Assembly: GCF_000583655.1 (NCBI RefSeq)
Contig: NZ_BAKI01000001.1
Coordinates: 62,001-126,000, forward strand
From: Lentilactobacillus farraginis DSM 18382 = JCM 14108
GTDB lineage: Bacteria; Bacillota; Bacilli; Lactobacillales; Lactobacillaceae
Direction of reading: 5' to 3'
Length of the DNA: 64,000 nt
In this document: piece by piece, positions 39,286 to 48,340 of the stretch
Numbering within the stretch: the stretch's first letter is position 1
Layout of the letters: every line of letters starts with the position of its first letter
Notes under the pieces: generated by a model
The model's input: only the letters and a program-made list of their open reading frames with translations
Databases searched by the model: none
Told to the model about the DNA's origin: nothing
Made by a program: the position numbers and the translations under genes

Positions 39286-39897
39286 ATGTCAAGATATACA
39301 GGTCCAAGTTGGAGAATTTCACGTCGATTGGGTATCTCACTTTCCGGTACTGGTAAGGAATTATCACGTCGTCCTTATGCACCGGGTGATCATGGCCAAG
39401 GCCGTCGTCAAAAACTTTCTGAATACGGTTTACAATTAAAGGAAAAGCAAAAACTTCGTTACATGTACGGATTGACTGAACGTCAATTCGCCAACTTATT
39501 CATTCGTGCCGGTAAAATTCGTGAAGGTAAACACGGTGTTAACTTCATGATCCTGCTCGAACGACGTTTGGATAACGTTGTTTACCGTTTAGGTTTGGCA
39601 ACTACTCGCCGTCAGGCACGTCAATTAGTTAACCATGGCCACATTACGGTGGATGGCAAACGAGTTGATATTCCATCATATGAAGTTAAACCCGGACAAG
39701 TGGTTTCAGTACGTGAAAAGTCCAAAGATCTTCAAGTTATTAAAGACGCTGTCGAAGCAGTTGTGGGTCGCCCACAATACGTGAACTTCGATGCGGACAA
39801 ACTCGAAGGATCATTGGTTCGTCTTCCACAACGTGAAGAACTCGATGCTGATATTGATGAATCACTAATTGTTGAATACTACAACAAGTTGGGTTAA
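39286..39897 (+). CDS. rpsD: 30S ribosomal protein S4
   Basis: Primary 16S rRNA-binding protein of the small subunit. Starts [16 protein letters not shown] at ATG 39286 after GGAGGA; 203 residues. The S4 RNA-binding domain is [20 protein letters not shown] near residues 95-115 with [15 protein letters not shown] following. It lacks the N-terminal zinc cysteines found in some S4 forms. It is a single-gene unit bounded by its own promoter, leader and terminator. Confidence 0.97.
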   Translation: MSRYTGPSWRISRRLGISLSGTGKELSRRPYAPGDHGQGRRQKLSEYGLQLKEKQKLRYMYGLTERQFANLFIRAGKIREGKHGVNFMILLERRLDNVVYRLGLATTRRQARQLVNHGHITVDGKRVDIPSYEVKPGQVVSVREKSKDLQVIKDAVEAVVGRPQYVNFDADKLEGSLVRLPQREELDADIDESLIVEYYNKLG

Positions 39898-39917
39898 TTT
39901 ATATCATCATGACAATC

Positions 39918-39952
39918 AAAAGACGTTTTGCGAAAGCGAAACGTCTTTTTCT
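39918..39952 (+). terminator. rpsD terminator
   Basis: AAAAGACGTTT, loop region TGCGAAAGCG, AAACGTCTTTTT: a strong hairpin followed by five T, 20 bp beyond the rpsD stop. Confidence 0.9.
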
Positions 39953-39998
39953 ATACGACGTTTTTAACTTAAAAACCTGGTAAAGGAGGGTTCAAACA

Positions 39999-41273
39999 AT
40001 GCAACAGCCTTTAGCCTATCGAATGCGCCCCACTAAAATTGACGAAATTGTTGGTCAACAAGACTTGGTCGGCCCGGGAAAAATCATTAATCGGATGGTC
40101 AAAGCCAAACTATTGTCATCTATGATTCTATACGGACCGCCCGGAACGGGTAAAACCAGTATTGCCAGTGCAATTGCCGGTTCTACCAAATATGCTTTTC
40201 GGGTTTTAAATGCCGCTACTGACACGAAAAAAGATCTACAGGTAGTTGCGGAAGAAGCCAAAATGAGCGGTACTGTCGTCTTATTGCTGGATGAAATTCA
40301 TCGTTTGGATAAAACCAAGCAGGATTTCTTACTGCCACTACTTGAAAAGGGTGCCATCATCCTAATTGGTGCAACTACTGAGAATCCTTACATCAATATT
40401 AATCCGGCCATTCGAAGCCGAACTCAAATTTTTGAAGTCCACCCCCTCTCTCCAGCAGATATTTGTCAAGCCATCCAGCGGGCTCTGGGAGACTCTGAGA
40501 AGGGACTTGGACAGTATAAAGTTAATCTATCTGATGAGGCCATGCAGTTCCTTTCAACGGCAACAAACGGCGATCTTAGAAGCGCTCTAAATGGATTGGA
40601 ACTGGCAGTTAAATCAACGCCCAAAAATGATCAGGACACAATTGATATTTCACTTTCCGTTATTGAAGAGTGCCTTCAACGAAAATCGTTAGGTGCAGAT
40701 AAAAGCGGCGATGCCCACTACGACGTCATCTCGGCATTTCAAAAATCCATTCGCGGATCGGATGTGGACGCAGCACTTCACTATGCAGGACGGTTAATTG
40801 AAGCCGGTGATTTGGTTTCATTAGTTAGAAGATTATTAGTAATTGCATACGAAGATGTTGGGCTGGCCAACCCAGCCGCTTGTGAACGGACGGTAGATGC
40901 CGTTTATGCCGCTAATCAGCTGGGGTTGCCGGAGGGGCGAATCCCTTTGGCAAATGCAATCATTGAATTGTGCTTAAGTCCAAAATCCAATTCAGCTATG
41001 ACAGCCATCGATAATGCACTCAGTGACGTCCGATCCGGAAACTTTGGTGAAATTCCGCTTTGGCTGAAAGATGCTCACTACAAAGGGGCCAAAAAATTAG
41101 GGCGTGGTGTCACATATCAATATCCGCATGATTTTCCAAATGATTGGGTCAAGCAACAATATCTCCCGGATAAAATTAAAAACAAACAATATTATCAGCC
41201 TAAGGATAATGGTAGAATTGAGAAGGCATTAAAAGACCAGTATTTAAAGCTACGGCGGTCTTTTGGCCACTAA
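39999..41273 (+). CDS. rarA: Replication-associated recombination ATPase RarA/MgsA
   Basis: Clamp-loader-like AAA+ ATPase acting at stalled forks. Walker A YGPPGTGKTS near residue 45, Walker B LLLDEIHRLDKTKQD near 92, sensor IGATTENPYI near 125 and the tetramerisation domain with RLIEAGDLVSLVRRL are present. The end YQYPHDFPNDWVKQQYLPD is typical of RarA. AAAGGAGGG precedes the ATG. Length 424 residues. Confidence 0.95.
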   Translation: MQQPLAYRMRPTKIDEIVGQQDLVGPGKIINRMVKAKLLSSMILYGPPGTGKTSIASAIAGSTKYAFRVLNAATDTKKDLQVVAEEAKMSGTVVLLLDEIHRLDKTKQDFLLPLLEKGAIILIGATTENPYININPAIRSRTQIFEVHPLSPADICQAIQRALGDSEKGLGQYKVNLSDEAMQFLSTATNGDLRSALNGLELAVKSTPKNDQDTIDISLSVIEECLQRKSLGADKSGDAHYDVISAFQKSIRGSDVDAALHYAGRLIEAGDLVSLVRRLLVIAYEDVGLANPAACERTVDAVYAANQLGLPEGRIPLANAIIELCLSPKSNSAMTAIDNALSDVRSGNFGEIPLWLKDAHYKGAKKLGRGVTYQYPHDFPNDWVKQQYLPDKIKNKQYYQPKDNGRIEKALKDQYLKLRRSFGH

Positions 41274-41292
41274 AAAGATGGAGTGAAAAAAA

Positions 41293-41580
41293 TTGATAAT
41301 TACTATTCTCGTCAGCATTGCTGTCCTGATTGCTTTTTTTATCGGCTATTATTTGCTGTCCCATTTGAACAAAACCCTATTCGAAATTGACGTTCAAAAT
41401 AATTCAAGGTTGCTACACGCAGCAAAGGTCGGTGGTTGGACATTCATCTTGTTAGGAGCTTTGAGTCTCTTATCAATTTTCATTCAAAATGATATTTTCA
41501 TTTTGGCTGTTCTTCTCGCGACAACTTTTTCAGGAACAATCCTTGAAATGGTCATAATGAATATTATCAATCACCACTAA
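41293..41580 (+). CDS. Small membrane protein, function unknown (DUF3899-like)
   Basis: A 95-residue protein with three hydrophobic segments (IITILVSIAVLIAFFIGYYL, WTFILLGALSLLSIFI and IFILAVLLATTFSGTIL). The start is TTG 41293, about six bases after GGAGTGA. It follows rarA by 19 bp and is probably co-transcribed. Size, topology and position resemble DUF3899 proteins found near rarA in lactobacilli, but I recognise no functional motif. Confidence 0.7.
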   Translation: MIITILVSIAVLIAFFIGYYLLSHLNKTLFEIDVQNNSRLLHAAKVGGWTFILLGALSLLSIFIQNDIFILAVLLATTFSGTILEMVIMNIINHH

Positions 41581-41659
41581 AAATCCAAATATCTAATGCT
41601 TTTTATTCATGGGAAAATAACGTACAATTAAGGTATAAAGATGAAATGAGGGTGGCACA

Positions 41660-42142
41660 ATGATACAACAATATAATCAAATTCTGGTTCCCGTTGATGG
41701 ATCATATGAAGCCGAATTAGCATTTAAGAAAGGCGTCGCTGTTGCACTAAGAAACCATGCATCCCTTCACCTGCTTCACGTCGTCGATACACGGGCTTTT
41801 CAAAACATTTCAAGTTTTGATACCTCAATGGTTGAACAAGTAACCGATACGGCAAAACAAACATTGGATAAATACATCGATGAAGCTAAAAAAGCCGGTT
41901 TAACAGATGTTGATTACTCAATCGAATACGGCGCCCCAAAAACCGTGATTGCTCGGGATATCCCAAGGAACTTAAACATTGACCTGATTATGATTGGTGC
42001 AACCGGTCTTAATGCCGTTGAACGGCTCCTAATCGGTTCAGTTACTGAATACGTTACCCGAACCGCGGTCTGTGACGTACTGGTTGTTCGAACCGACTTA
42101 GACAATAAACCGGCCAAGAACCCCAGCAAACGAGTCGGTTAG
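41660..42142 (+). CDS. Universal stress protein (UspA family, ATP-binding type)
   Basis: Cytosolic stress-associated nucleotide-binding protein of 160 residues. The ATP-binding signature is GATGLNAVERLLIGSVTEYV near residue 110, and the N-terminal strand ILVPVDGSYEAELAF carries the conserved Asp. GAGGGTGG precedes ATG 41660; TACAAT near 41623 could be its -10. Specific role cannot be inferred. Confidence 0.93.
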   Translation: MIQQYNQILVPVDGSYEAELAFKKGVAVALRNHASLHLLHVVDTRAFQNISSFDTSMVEQVTDTAKQTLDKYIDEAKKAGLTDVDYSIEYGAPKTVIARDIPRNLNIDLIMIGATGLNAVERLLIGSVTEYVTRTAVCDVLVVRTDLDNKPAKNPSKRVG

Positions 42143-42158
42143 TCAGTCTTAACTTAAT

Positions 42159-42214
42159 AAGAAAAGAAAAACAGGTTGCCTATTGAGAAATTGAGCAATC
42201 TGTTCTTCTTTTAA
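42159..42214. terminator. Bidirectional terminator between usp and the XRE regulator
   Basis: AAAAACAGGTTGC and GCAATCTGTTCTT form a hairpin with A/T-rich flanks on both sides, between two convergent genes. It can serve both strands. Confidence 0.7.
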
Positions 42215-42229
42215 TATCATCAAAAATCG

Positions 42230-43153
42230 TTACATAATTAACGTTTGATGGCCATCATTTTTATCAAGTTCCTTTTTTACCAATTCAATGATATGTCTTT
42301 GATTTTTAGTCATGATTTTTTCGCAAAGCTGATGATTTCCACGAAGATCCGCTACAAACATTGCCGCAAACTGCTTCATAGTTGCTTCTATAATTTGACC
42401 GCTTGCATATAAACATCGGGAAGCTAATTCTTCCAACACGTCTACTTTATAAATCGAGTTAGCTTCGGTTAAACGTTTTAAAATTAAGGTACAAAGCTGC
42501 AATGCCCGATCGTGTTTTCCCAATTCAATATAGGTTGCAATGATGTCAATGTATAAATCCGTAACCGCAAACAGATCATCTTTCCGATGATGATCCTTAT
42601 AACTTTGGATTTTATCTAAAATGCGAACACTTTCTTCAATAAATTTAGGTGCTCGGGTTGTCTTACCAAGCTTTTGATAAGCCAGCCCCAAGCCTAAATT
42701 TGACCACGCTCGATAAAAATTTAAATTTTCAGTTGGATACTTCGTCAACATCCAATTAAAATGATAAATGGCTTCCTCAATATCATCATCAATGTAAAGT
42801 TCAGCAAAGCCCTGGTAACAATAATATTTTCCCTCGGATACCTTGGAATCCAATTTTTTAAAACAGACACCAGCCATCCGTTTCTTGGCTTGGAGATAAC
42901 AATGTCGCCGCATATCGCTTTCGATATACGAGAATAATTTTTCACCATAACGGGGGTTAAAGGAGATATCCGTAACGTTTACGCCCAGTCGCTGGCAAAG
43001 TTGGTTAAGAATATTGAAGTTTGGACAAACATTTTTATTTTCAATCAGACTGATGGTTGCTTGGGTACAAATGCCATCTGCCAGTTGTTTTTGCGACAAC
43101 CCCTTCTTTTTTCGGGCCTTTCGAATCGCCGCTCCCGTAATTTTAGTTGCCAT
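42230..43153 (-). CDS. XRE-family regulator with TPR-like C-terminal domain
   Basis: A 307-residue transcription factor. Residues 7-60 form a helix-turn-helix (IRKARKKKGLSQKQLADG, then ATISLIENKNVCPNF); the rest is helical with repeated A/Y/L patterns (GLGLAYQKLGKT, TYIELGKHDRALQL) like the tetratricopeptide domains of RRNPP (Rgg/PlcR/Rap) sensors. ATG 43153 follows AAGGGGAG. It stands alone with its own strong promoter and a convergent neighbour. I found no small secreted-peptide gene beside it, so a peptide ligand is only a family-level possibility. Confidence 0.8.
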   Translation of the reverse strand: MATKITGAAIRKARKKKGLSQKQLADGICTQATISLIENKNVCPNFNILNQLCQRLGVNVTDISFNPRYGEKLFSYIESDMRRHCYLQAKKRMAGVCFKKLDSKVSEGKYYCYQGFAELYIDDDIEEAIYHFNWMLTKYPTENLNFYRAWSNLGLGLAYQKLGKTTRAPKFIEESVRILDKIQSYKDHHRKDDLFAVTDLYIDIIATYIELGKHDRALQLCTLILKRLTEANSIYKVDVLEELASRCLYASGQIIEATMKQFAAMFVADLRGNHQLCEKIMTKNQRHIIELVKKELDKNDGHQTLIM

Positions 43154-43210
43154 GATACTCCCCTTCTTCATTTAGAACTTTTCTATTTAAATTAAAAACT
43201 GATGGCATTA

Positions 43211-43239
43211 ATTTTATTACACATAAATAAACAAGTCAA
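43211..43239 (-). promoter_or_regulatory. Promoter of the XRE/TPR regulator
   Basis: Minus-strand TTGACT (239-234) and TAAAAT (216-211) with a 17-nt spacer, immediately downstream of tag. Confidence 0.75.
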
Positions 43240-43267
43240 GTTATTTTTGCTATCAATTACTAAATAT

Positions 43268-43810
43268 TTATCTAAAATCACAGTTCAATTGATGATCATT
43301 AACCACCCCGACAGCCTGTAGATAACTATAGACGGTTATCGGTCCCATTCGCTTTAGGCCTAACTCTTTGAACGCTGCAACAAAGGGCGTCACAAATGCC
43401 TCATAATCTTTCTTTTTCAATTTGGCAGTCGGTAAGTGATCCAACTGGACGTAATGAACCGGCGCCCAAGTGAGATCAACAAATTTTCCCGGATTCTTTG
43501 CGACGATTGCCGCATTTTCAACCAATGCTGCAATTTTTACCCGATTTCTAATTATCCGCTCATCCCGACACAATGTTAAAATATCCGTTGCCGTCAGATT
43601 TGCTAAATAATCAATCGAAAAATGATGAAGCACCTGATCCATTCCTTCTTCGTGTTTTAAAACAACTTGAAAGGCCAACCCTGCCTGAAGCACCTCCAAA
43701 CACAAAGCCCGAAACAACTCTTGAACTTCCCGAGTTGGCTTTCCCCACTGGGTATCATGATAAACCATCAACATAGGACTTTTGGTCGCCCATGGACATC
43801 TAATTACCAT
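43268..43810 (-). CDS. tag: DNA-3-methyladenine glycosylase I
   Basis: Removes 3-methyladenine from alkylated DNA. The 180-residue protein starts MVIRCPWATKSPMLMVYHD and ends NDHQLNCDFR: the zinc ligands Cys5 and His18 near the start and the His/Cys pair at the end match E. coli Tag. HDTQWG and LCLEVLQAGLAFQVVL (usually QAGLSW) follow the family pattern. It is downstream of the GDPD gene by 33 bp. Confidence 0.93.
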   Translation of the reverse strand: MVIRCPWATKSPMLMVYHDTQWGKPTREVQELFRALCLEVLQAGLAFQVVLKHEEGMDQVLHHFSIDYLANLTATDILTLCRDERIIRNRVKIAALVENAAIVAKNPGKFVDLTWAPVHYVQLDHLPTAKLKKKDYEAFVTPFVAAFKELGLKRMGPITVYSYLQAVGVVNDHQLNCDFR

Positions 43811-43843
43811 TAATTTTCACCTCTATTAATCATATACGAAAAA

Positions 43844-45346
43844 TTACAGGTAAATGATTAATAAATTTAACACGCGCAACCAATTATTTTCAGATGGATT
43901 CATGGACAGCCGACTTAATTGGGTCGCCTGATCCGTCACCTGGCCATTAACCCCCATCATATCAAGTCGCTGCATTGAAAAAGCATGATCCTGAGTCCAA
44001 GCATAAACTTGCCGCTGCGGTTGAATCATCCGAAGCAGGAACGGTGTCAGCGTCCAATGCTGCAGGGTATAAAAATCAACTTTATAACGGGAAAGATCGG
44101 AAAAATTCAGCATCGTTACCAACCCGACTTTAATTTCAGGATATTGCGCCTTAATCTGGCGAAGATAGCGATAACCGGTAGAATGAACCATATTGGGTTG
44201 TTTTAACATTTCCGCCCCAAACGCCTTGGCAAACCGGCTTCCCATTTGGCGATCCGACTGGTTAGTTACTTTTAGTTCTACTATTAATGGCTGACCAAGT
44301 CGATTTGCCGTCTGCAAATACTGCTGAAAGAGTTCGACATGGTGATATTTTTGAATCGTCCTCAGATTCAAACGATTAATTTCCCGATGACCCAGATGAG
44401 GAATCAAAATGGTATCATCATGTGCACAAATAAAAAACCGATCCTTTGTCTCCTGAACATCCATTTCAACAAACGGAAAATGATGACGGGCACTTCTTTT
44501 TAATGCACCAATTGTGTTTGGCTGACCGTTATTATTAATAATACCGCGATGAACAATGATCGTTTGCTGCGCCGGTTTACTTGTCTGAGAATTAAAATTA
44601 ATTCCCATAATCGAAACCAACCCAAAAGCAATCGTTAAATAGCCAAAACAGTTCTTAAAAGTCGCTACTGGTCCCGGCTTGGCTAAAGCAAATAATTGTA
44701 AAAATAACCGTGCCTCGATAATTGGTACCACAAGATTTGCAATTCCCTCCGAAATCACCAACGTTGCTTTCAAAGGTAACAGATAATTCACTCCTGCCAG
44801 GGCAATGATCAAACCAGTAATCACGACAATTGCCTGTAAAATCAATCTAATGCTGAACCACAAATCCTTTAAGGAAACTGATTTAGCCGTTATTTTAAAA
44901 GCCGCTTCAAAACGTGTTTCCGGCACTGCCAGCAGGTTGACAAAAAAATGTCTCATTAAAAGCAGCCAACAAAATAAACTAATATAAATAACCGCACCCA
45001 ACAGTGCCAACCAATGACGGTTAACCGTTAGCCAGGTAAATTGATCACCCGTTAAGGGAAATGCGACCTTAAAAAAGCTGCTTAAGCCAAATAGACCCAC
45101 TGGCAGTGAGGCAACCCACAATAACAAGATATCGGCCCAAAAGGCCACAATGGTTCTTGGTTTTCTTTTAAGATGCTTAAACCGGCCGATCCAAATCATT
45201 CTCCCTAATAGATAGATCGAGATAACGACACTTATAAATATCAAAAAGCGATTAGCGGTTAGCATCATCAGCCACTTTAATGTCGAAATGATGACTGCAA
45301 AAGTGATTATAAAATGGTTTAATTTTTGATTTTGCAATTGATTCAT
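43844..45346 (-). CDS. Membrane-anchored glycerophosphodiester phosphodiesterase
   Basis: Two-part protein of about 500 residues. The first 260 residues contain about seven hydrophobic segments (GDPD-associated membrane domain); the rest is a GDPD catalytic domain with HRGIINNNGQPNT near 275, VEMDVQETKD near 300 and AHDDTILIPHLG near 315. It should cleave glycerophosphodiesters such as glycerophosphoglycerol or teichoic acid parts near the membrane. ATG 45346 follows AGGGTGG better than a GTG four codons earlier. Substrate is unknown. Confidence 0.88.
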   Translation of the reverse strand: MNQLQNQKLNHFIITFAVIISTLKWLMMLTANRFLIFISVVISIYLLGRMIWIGRFKHLKRKPRTIVAFWADILLLWVASLPVGLFGLSSFFKVAFPLTGDQFTWLTVNRHWLALLGAVIYISLFCWLLLMRHFFVNLLAVPETRFEAAFKITAKSVSLKDLWFSIRLILQAIVVITGLIIALAGVNYLLPLKATLVISEGIANLVVPIIEARLFLQLFALAKPGPVATFKNCFGYLTIAFGLVSIMGINFNSQTSKPAQQTIIVHRGIINNNGQPNTIGALKRSARHHFPFVEMDVQETKDRFFICAHDDTILIPHLGHREINRLNLRTIQKYHHVELFQQYLQTANRLGQPLIVELKVTNQSDRQMGSRFAKAFGAEMLKQPNMVHSTGYRYLRQIKAQYPEIKVGLVTMLNFSDLSRYKVDFYTLQHWTLTPFLLRMIQPQRQVYAWTQDHAFSMQRLDMMGVNGQVTDQATQLSRLSMNPSENNWLRVLNLLIIYL

Positions 45347-45365
45347 TTTTAAACCCACCCTAAAT

Positions 45366-45413
45366 AAAAAGGCCGTCCAAGCTTTTGAAATAAGCCGGTG
45401 CCAGCCTTTTAAA
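45366..45413 (-). terminator. ddl terminator
   Basis: Minus-strand AAAAGGC and GCCTTTTT form the base of a long imperfect hairpin followed by ATTT. It lies about 30 bp beyond the ddl stop. Confidence 0.65.
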
Positions 45414-45438
45414 AAATCGTTATTTATAGTTACGAGAC

Positions 45439-46566
45439 TTATTTTATATTTTGGTCCCGCGGTGGTAATGGTTTAAAATCATATAGAATCTTGGATTGAC
45501 GTTCATATTCCTCGCCAGCTAATTGAATTAATCGATCAATTAATTCGCTATATGAAATTCCAGAAGCCGCAAATAACTGCGGATACAGGCTGATGTTGGT
45601 GAACCCTGGAAGTGTATTAACTTCACTTACATAAGGCTCACTATCCTGAGAAACCAAAAAGTCAATTCTGGCCATTCCCTTTAGTCCGAGCGCCCGATAC
45701 GAATCCAGTGCCATTTTAGTAAGTTGTTGCGCGAGACTTTCCGGGATGTCAACCGGAACATCAAACTCAACCTGACTGGCATCAACAAATTTATTATCGT
45801 AAGTGTAGAATGCATCATCAGCCGGTACCTTAATTGCACCAACTTTAGAAGCAATCGGATGATGGTTGCCCAAAACGGAAATTTCCAATTCTTCCGGCCC
45901 TTCGATTGCCTCTTCAACCAAGACCTTACTGTCATATCGAAAAGCATCTCGAATAGCTTCTTCATAATCGTCATTACTTTCAACCTTGTGAATACCGACT
46001 GAAGACCCCTGATTAGCAGGCTTAACAAATAAAATTTGTCCCAGTTCCGCGCTCAAAGATTGGTAACTATAGTTCTCAACTGTAAATGGCGTCAGTAACT
46101 CATAGCGAGTTGTCGCCACCCCGGCCAGTTTCAAAATCTTCTTGGTGATATCCTTGTCAAACGACATAGCGGATCCCAAAACACCACTGCCAACATATGG
46201 CTTGTTCAATAAGCGTAACAGTCCCTGAATCGTACCGTCTTCGCCTAAATTGCCGTGGATAATCGGGAAGAAAACATCAATATTCGAATCCTCGCTTAAA
46301 TTCAAAATCGGTGCAAGGGGATTACTTTTATCAAGTTTTGCAATTTCCTGGCGCGCAACATCATCCTCGGGTTCACCATTAAAAACCCGGTTGATGCTTT
46401 TGTTCCTAAGAAATAACCGTCTTTGGTCATCAAAAAAAAGACTTACGTCATATTTGTCCTTGTCCATCGCATCATAAATGTTGTGGGCAGAACGCTTCGA
46501 AACATCATGTTCGGAAGAGTTTCCACCAAAAATCAGGCCAACATGAATTTTCTTATTATTTTCCAT
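45439..46566 (-). CDS. ddl: D-alanine-D-alanine/D-lactate ligase
   Basis: ATP-grasp ligase making the dipeptide or depsipeptide end of the cell-wall precursor. The 375-residue protein has GGNSSEHDVSKRSA near residue 14, FPIIHGNLGEDG near 100, FVKPANQGSSVGI near 180 and EVNTLPGFTNISLYP near 316. In the omega loop the sequence is FYTYDNKF with Phe260 where D-Ala-D-Ala ligases have Tyr. In Leuconostoc Ddl this Phe favours D-lactate, giving vancomycin insensitivity. The specificity call is by homology, not tested. TATACT near 46605 may be its -10. Confidence 0.93.
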   Translation of the reverse strand: MENNKKIHVGLIFGGNSSEHDVSKRSAHNIYDAMDKDKYDVSLFFDDQRRLFLRNKSINRVFNGEPEDDVARQEIAKLDKSNPLAPILNLSEDSNIDVFFPIIHGNLGEDGTIQGLLRLLNKPYVGSGVLGSAMSFDKDITKKILKLAGVATTRYELLTPFTVENYSYQSLSAELGQILFVKPANQGSSVGIHKVESNDDYEEAIRDAFRYDSKVLVEEAIEGPEELEISVLGNHHPIASKVGAIKVPADDAFYTYDNKFVDASQVEFDVPVDIPESLAQQLTKMALDSYRALGLKGMARIDFLVSQDSEPYVSEVNTLPGFTNISLYPQLFAASGISYSELIDRLIQLAGEEYERQSKILYDFKPLPPRDQNIK

Positions 46567-46690
46567 GATTTCCCATCCTATTCGTATATATTTCGGAAAC
46601 CTAAGTATACCATTAAAAAAACGGATAATAAATACATTTGCCGCCTTTTAATAACATTCTCATAAAATACGAATCAGTTCATCTTAATCC

Positions 46691-46727
46691 AAAAGCAGCC
46701 AATTATTCCTGTTTTAGCTGCTTTTTT
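46691..46727 (-). terminator. Terminator of the GntR/ABC operon
   Basis: AGCAGC and GCTGCT arms flank a loop of about 17 bases; T-runs occur on both sides, so it can work on both strands. On the minus strand it overlaps the permease stop. Confidence 0.65.
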
Positions 46728-47473
46728 GAGAACAGGTACCTGATAATCAACAACAACCCGATACAAATAAGCAGCAACGTAATAATCATTGGAAACGGGT
46801 TATAAATACCACTTCGGTCATACCCTAAAATAAACGAGCCTAAATCCGCAACCCAAGTCATTTTAAGTGATGAAGTTTCCAACGCGTTAACCAGGTATAT
46901 CAAAGTGACCCCACCAATCACCGGCGTTGCGACTAATAAAATCCGCTGCCAGGTTTTAGAGAAGAGTGACAAAAAACTGCCAATAGTCATACCAACCAAC
47001 GTAACAAATGCCAATATCAAAGCACTAAAAATAAAATTAAAGAGCACAGCTACCAATCCGTTATGAAAGAACTTAGCATAAGCAGCCATAAAAATGTTAA
47101 ACGTTGTCTTGTGAGTCATTGGTATATAAACAAAGTAGTTGTATAAAAGATTAATTGAGTTACCAATCAAAAGAAACAGCCCATAAACCGTAATTTGTGC
47201 TTCAAAAAATGTTTTTCTGGAAATGCCATTTTGAATTAAAAACTTAAAATTTTCATATGATAACGTTGCAATGACAAACATAAAGAAACCAAAGAAACCT
47301 GTAATTGGTGAAGTTCTCAAAATATCAACAAACGAATAATCATGCAGTGTCCCCGTAATGAGTGAAAGAATCAGCGGTAGAATATAAATAGCCGCAAACG
47401 TTACTAAATACATTTCTCCCAGGATTACAACTTGTTTCTTAAATAAATACTTAGTAATTTTATTAGTTTTCAT
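46703..47473 (-). CDS. ABC-2 type permease of the GntR-linked transporter
   Basis: A 256-residue membrane protein with about six hydrophobic segments (VILGEMYLVTFAAIYILPLI, LVTLVGMTIGSFLSLF-like stretches, and MIITLLLICIGLLLIIRYL at the end). ATG 47473 (MKTNKITKYLF) follows GAGGGGAG and overlaps the 3' end of the upstream ATPase by 11 bp. The in-frame sequence before this ATG is actually the ATPase end in another frame. Substrate unknown; exporters of this type in YtrA-controlled operons respond to wall antibiotics. Confidence 0.8.
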   Translation of the reverse strand: MKTNKITKYLFKKQVVILGEMYLVTFAAIYILPLILSLITGTLHDYSFVDILRTSPITGFFGFFMFVIATLSYENFKFLIQNGISRKTFFEAQITVYGLFLLIGNSINLLYNYFVYIPMTHKTTFNIFMAAYAKFFHNGLVAVLFNFIFSALILAFVTLVGMTIGSFLSLFSKTWQRILLVATPVIGGVTLIYLVNALETSSLKMTWVADLGSFILGYDRSGIYNPFPMIITLLLICIGLLLIIRYLFSKKQLKQE

Positions 47474-48340
47474 AGTGCCGGCTCCCCTCAAATTGATTTG
47501 TGAGGAAAATAAACAGTTTTTGAAGATCAAAGTTTGAAATTTTGACCGTGTCAGGTAGCTGACGGTCATCCAAATCACCATACACATAGTCAACTCGAAT
47601 TGTACCGATATTGTCATGCCCGATTACGTTCAGCCTTTTGTATAGGCAGTCACATCAGTTTCCGGGCCGACAACTGAGTGTGTTTTGGCAAGAACTTCTT
47701 CAACCGGTTGGTCAAGCATGGTCCGGCCTTCATCCAACACAATTACATCGCTAATTAAATTAGCAACTTCTTCAATTAGGTGAGTTGAAATAATAAAGGT
47801 CCGGGGATGATCCGTATAGGACTGGATCAATTCCGAGTAAAACATTTCACGATGGTTGGCATCAAGCCCCAACACCGGCTCATCCAACAAAACAAATTTA
47901 ACTGGCACTGATAAAGCCAAAATTAATTTAAAAATTGAATTATAACCTGTCGATAACTTACCAAATTTGGATGTTAAATCCAATTCAAACTTTTGAGCCA
48001 GTTTTTTGGCAAACGCATAATCAAAGCTCCCATAAATCAATTCCGTATCGGCAATAATTTGATTAAGGGTACTGCCATTCGGATACAGATTTACCTCGCT
48101 CATTAAAAACATCAGTCCAAGTTTAGCATCGTTATCATTAACGTTTTCCGAATCGATCTTTACTTCGCCGGTATCCGGAAAAATACGATTCGTTATAATG
48201 TTCAGCAGCGTACTTTTCCCAGCACCATTTCGACCCAGCAACCCATATATTTTGTTTTCTTCAAATGTTAAGCTGACATCCTGAAGGACGTTTTTTGACC
48301 CAAACGACTTCGAAATGTGACTGACTTCCAACACGCTCAT
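47463..48340 (-). CDS. ABC transporter ATPase, YtrB-like (with one-base frameshift)
   Basis: ATPase partner of the ABC-2 permease. Walker A GRNGAGKSTL near residue 37, signature-like LSTGYNSIFKLILALS (degenerate LSGGQ) near 128, Walker B KFVLLDEPVLGLD near 152 and THLIEEVAN near 188. The frame stops at 47630 because a base is lost in the CC at 47634-47635 (coding GGG read as GG). The next frame continues GLNVIGHDNIGTIRVDYVYG and ends GSRHYEN at 47463. Repaired length is 292 residues. This C-terminal 55-residue region is easily missed. Confidence 0.85.

Noticed and set aside
46703-47617. Permease with a 48-residue N-terminal extension
   Set aside because: The extension is the 3' end of the YtrB-like ATPase read in another frame; a good ribosome-binding site precedes ATG 47473.
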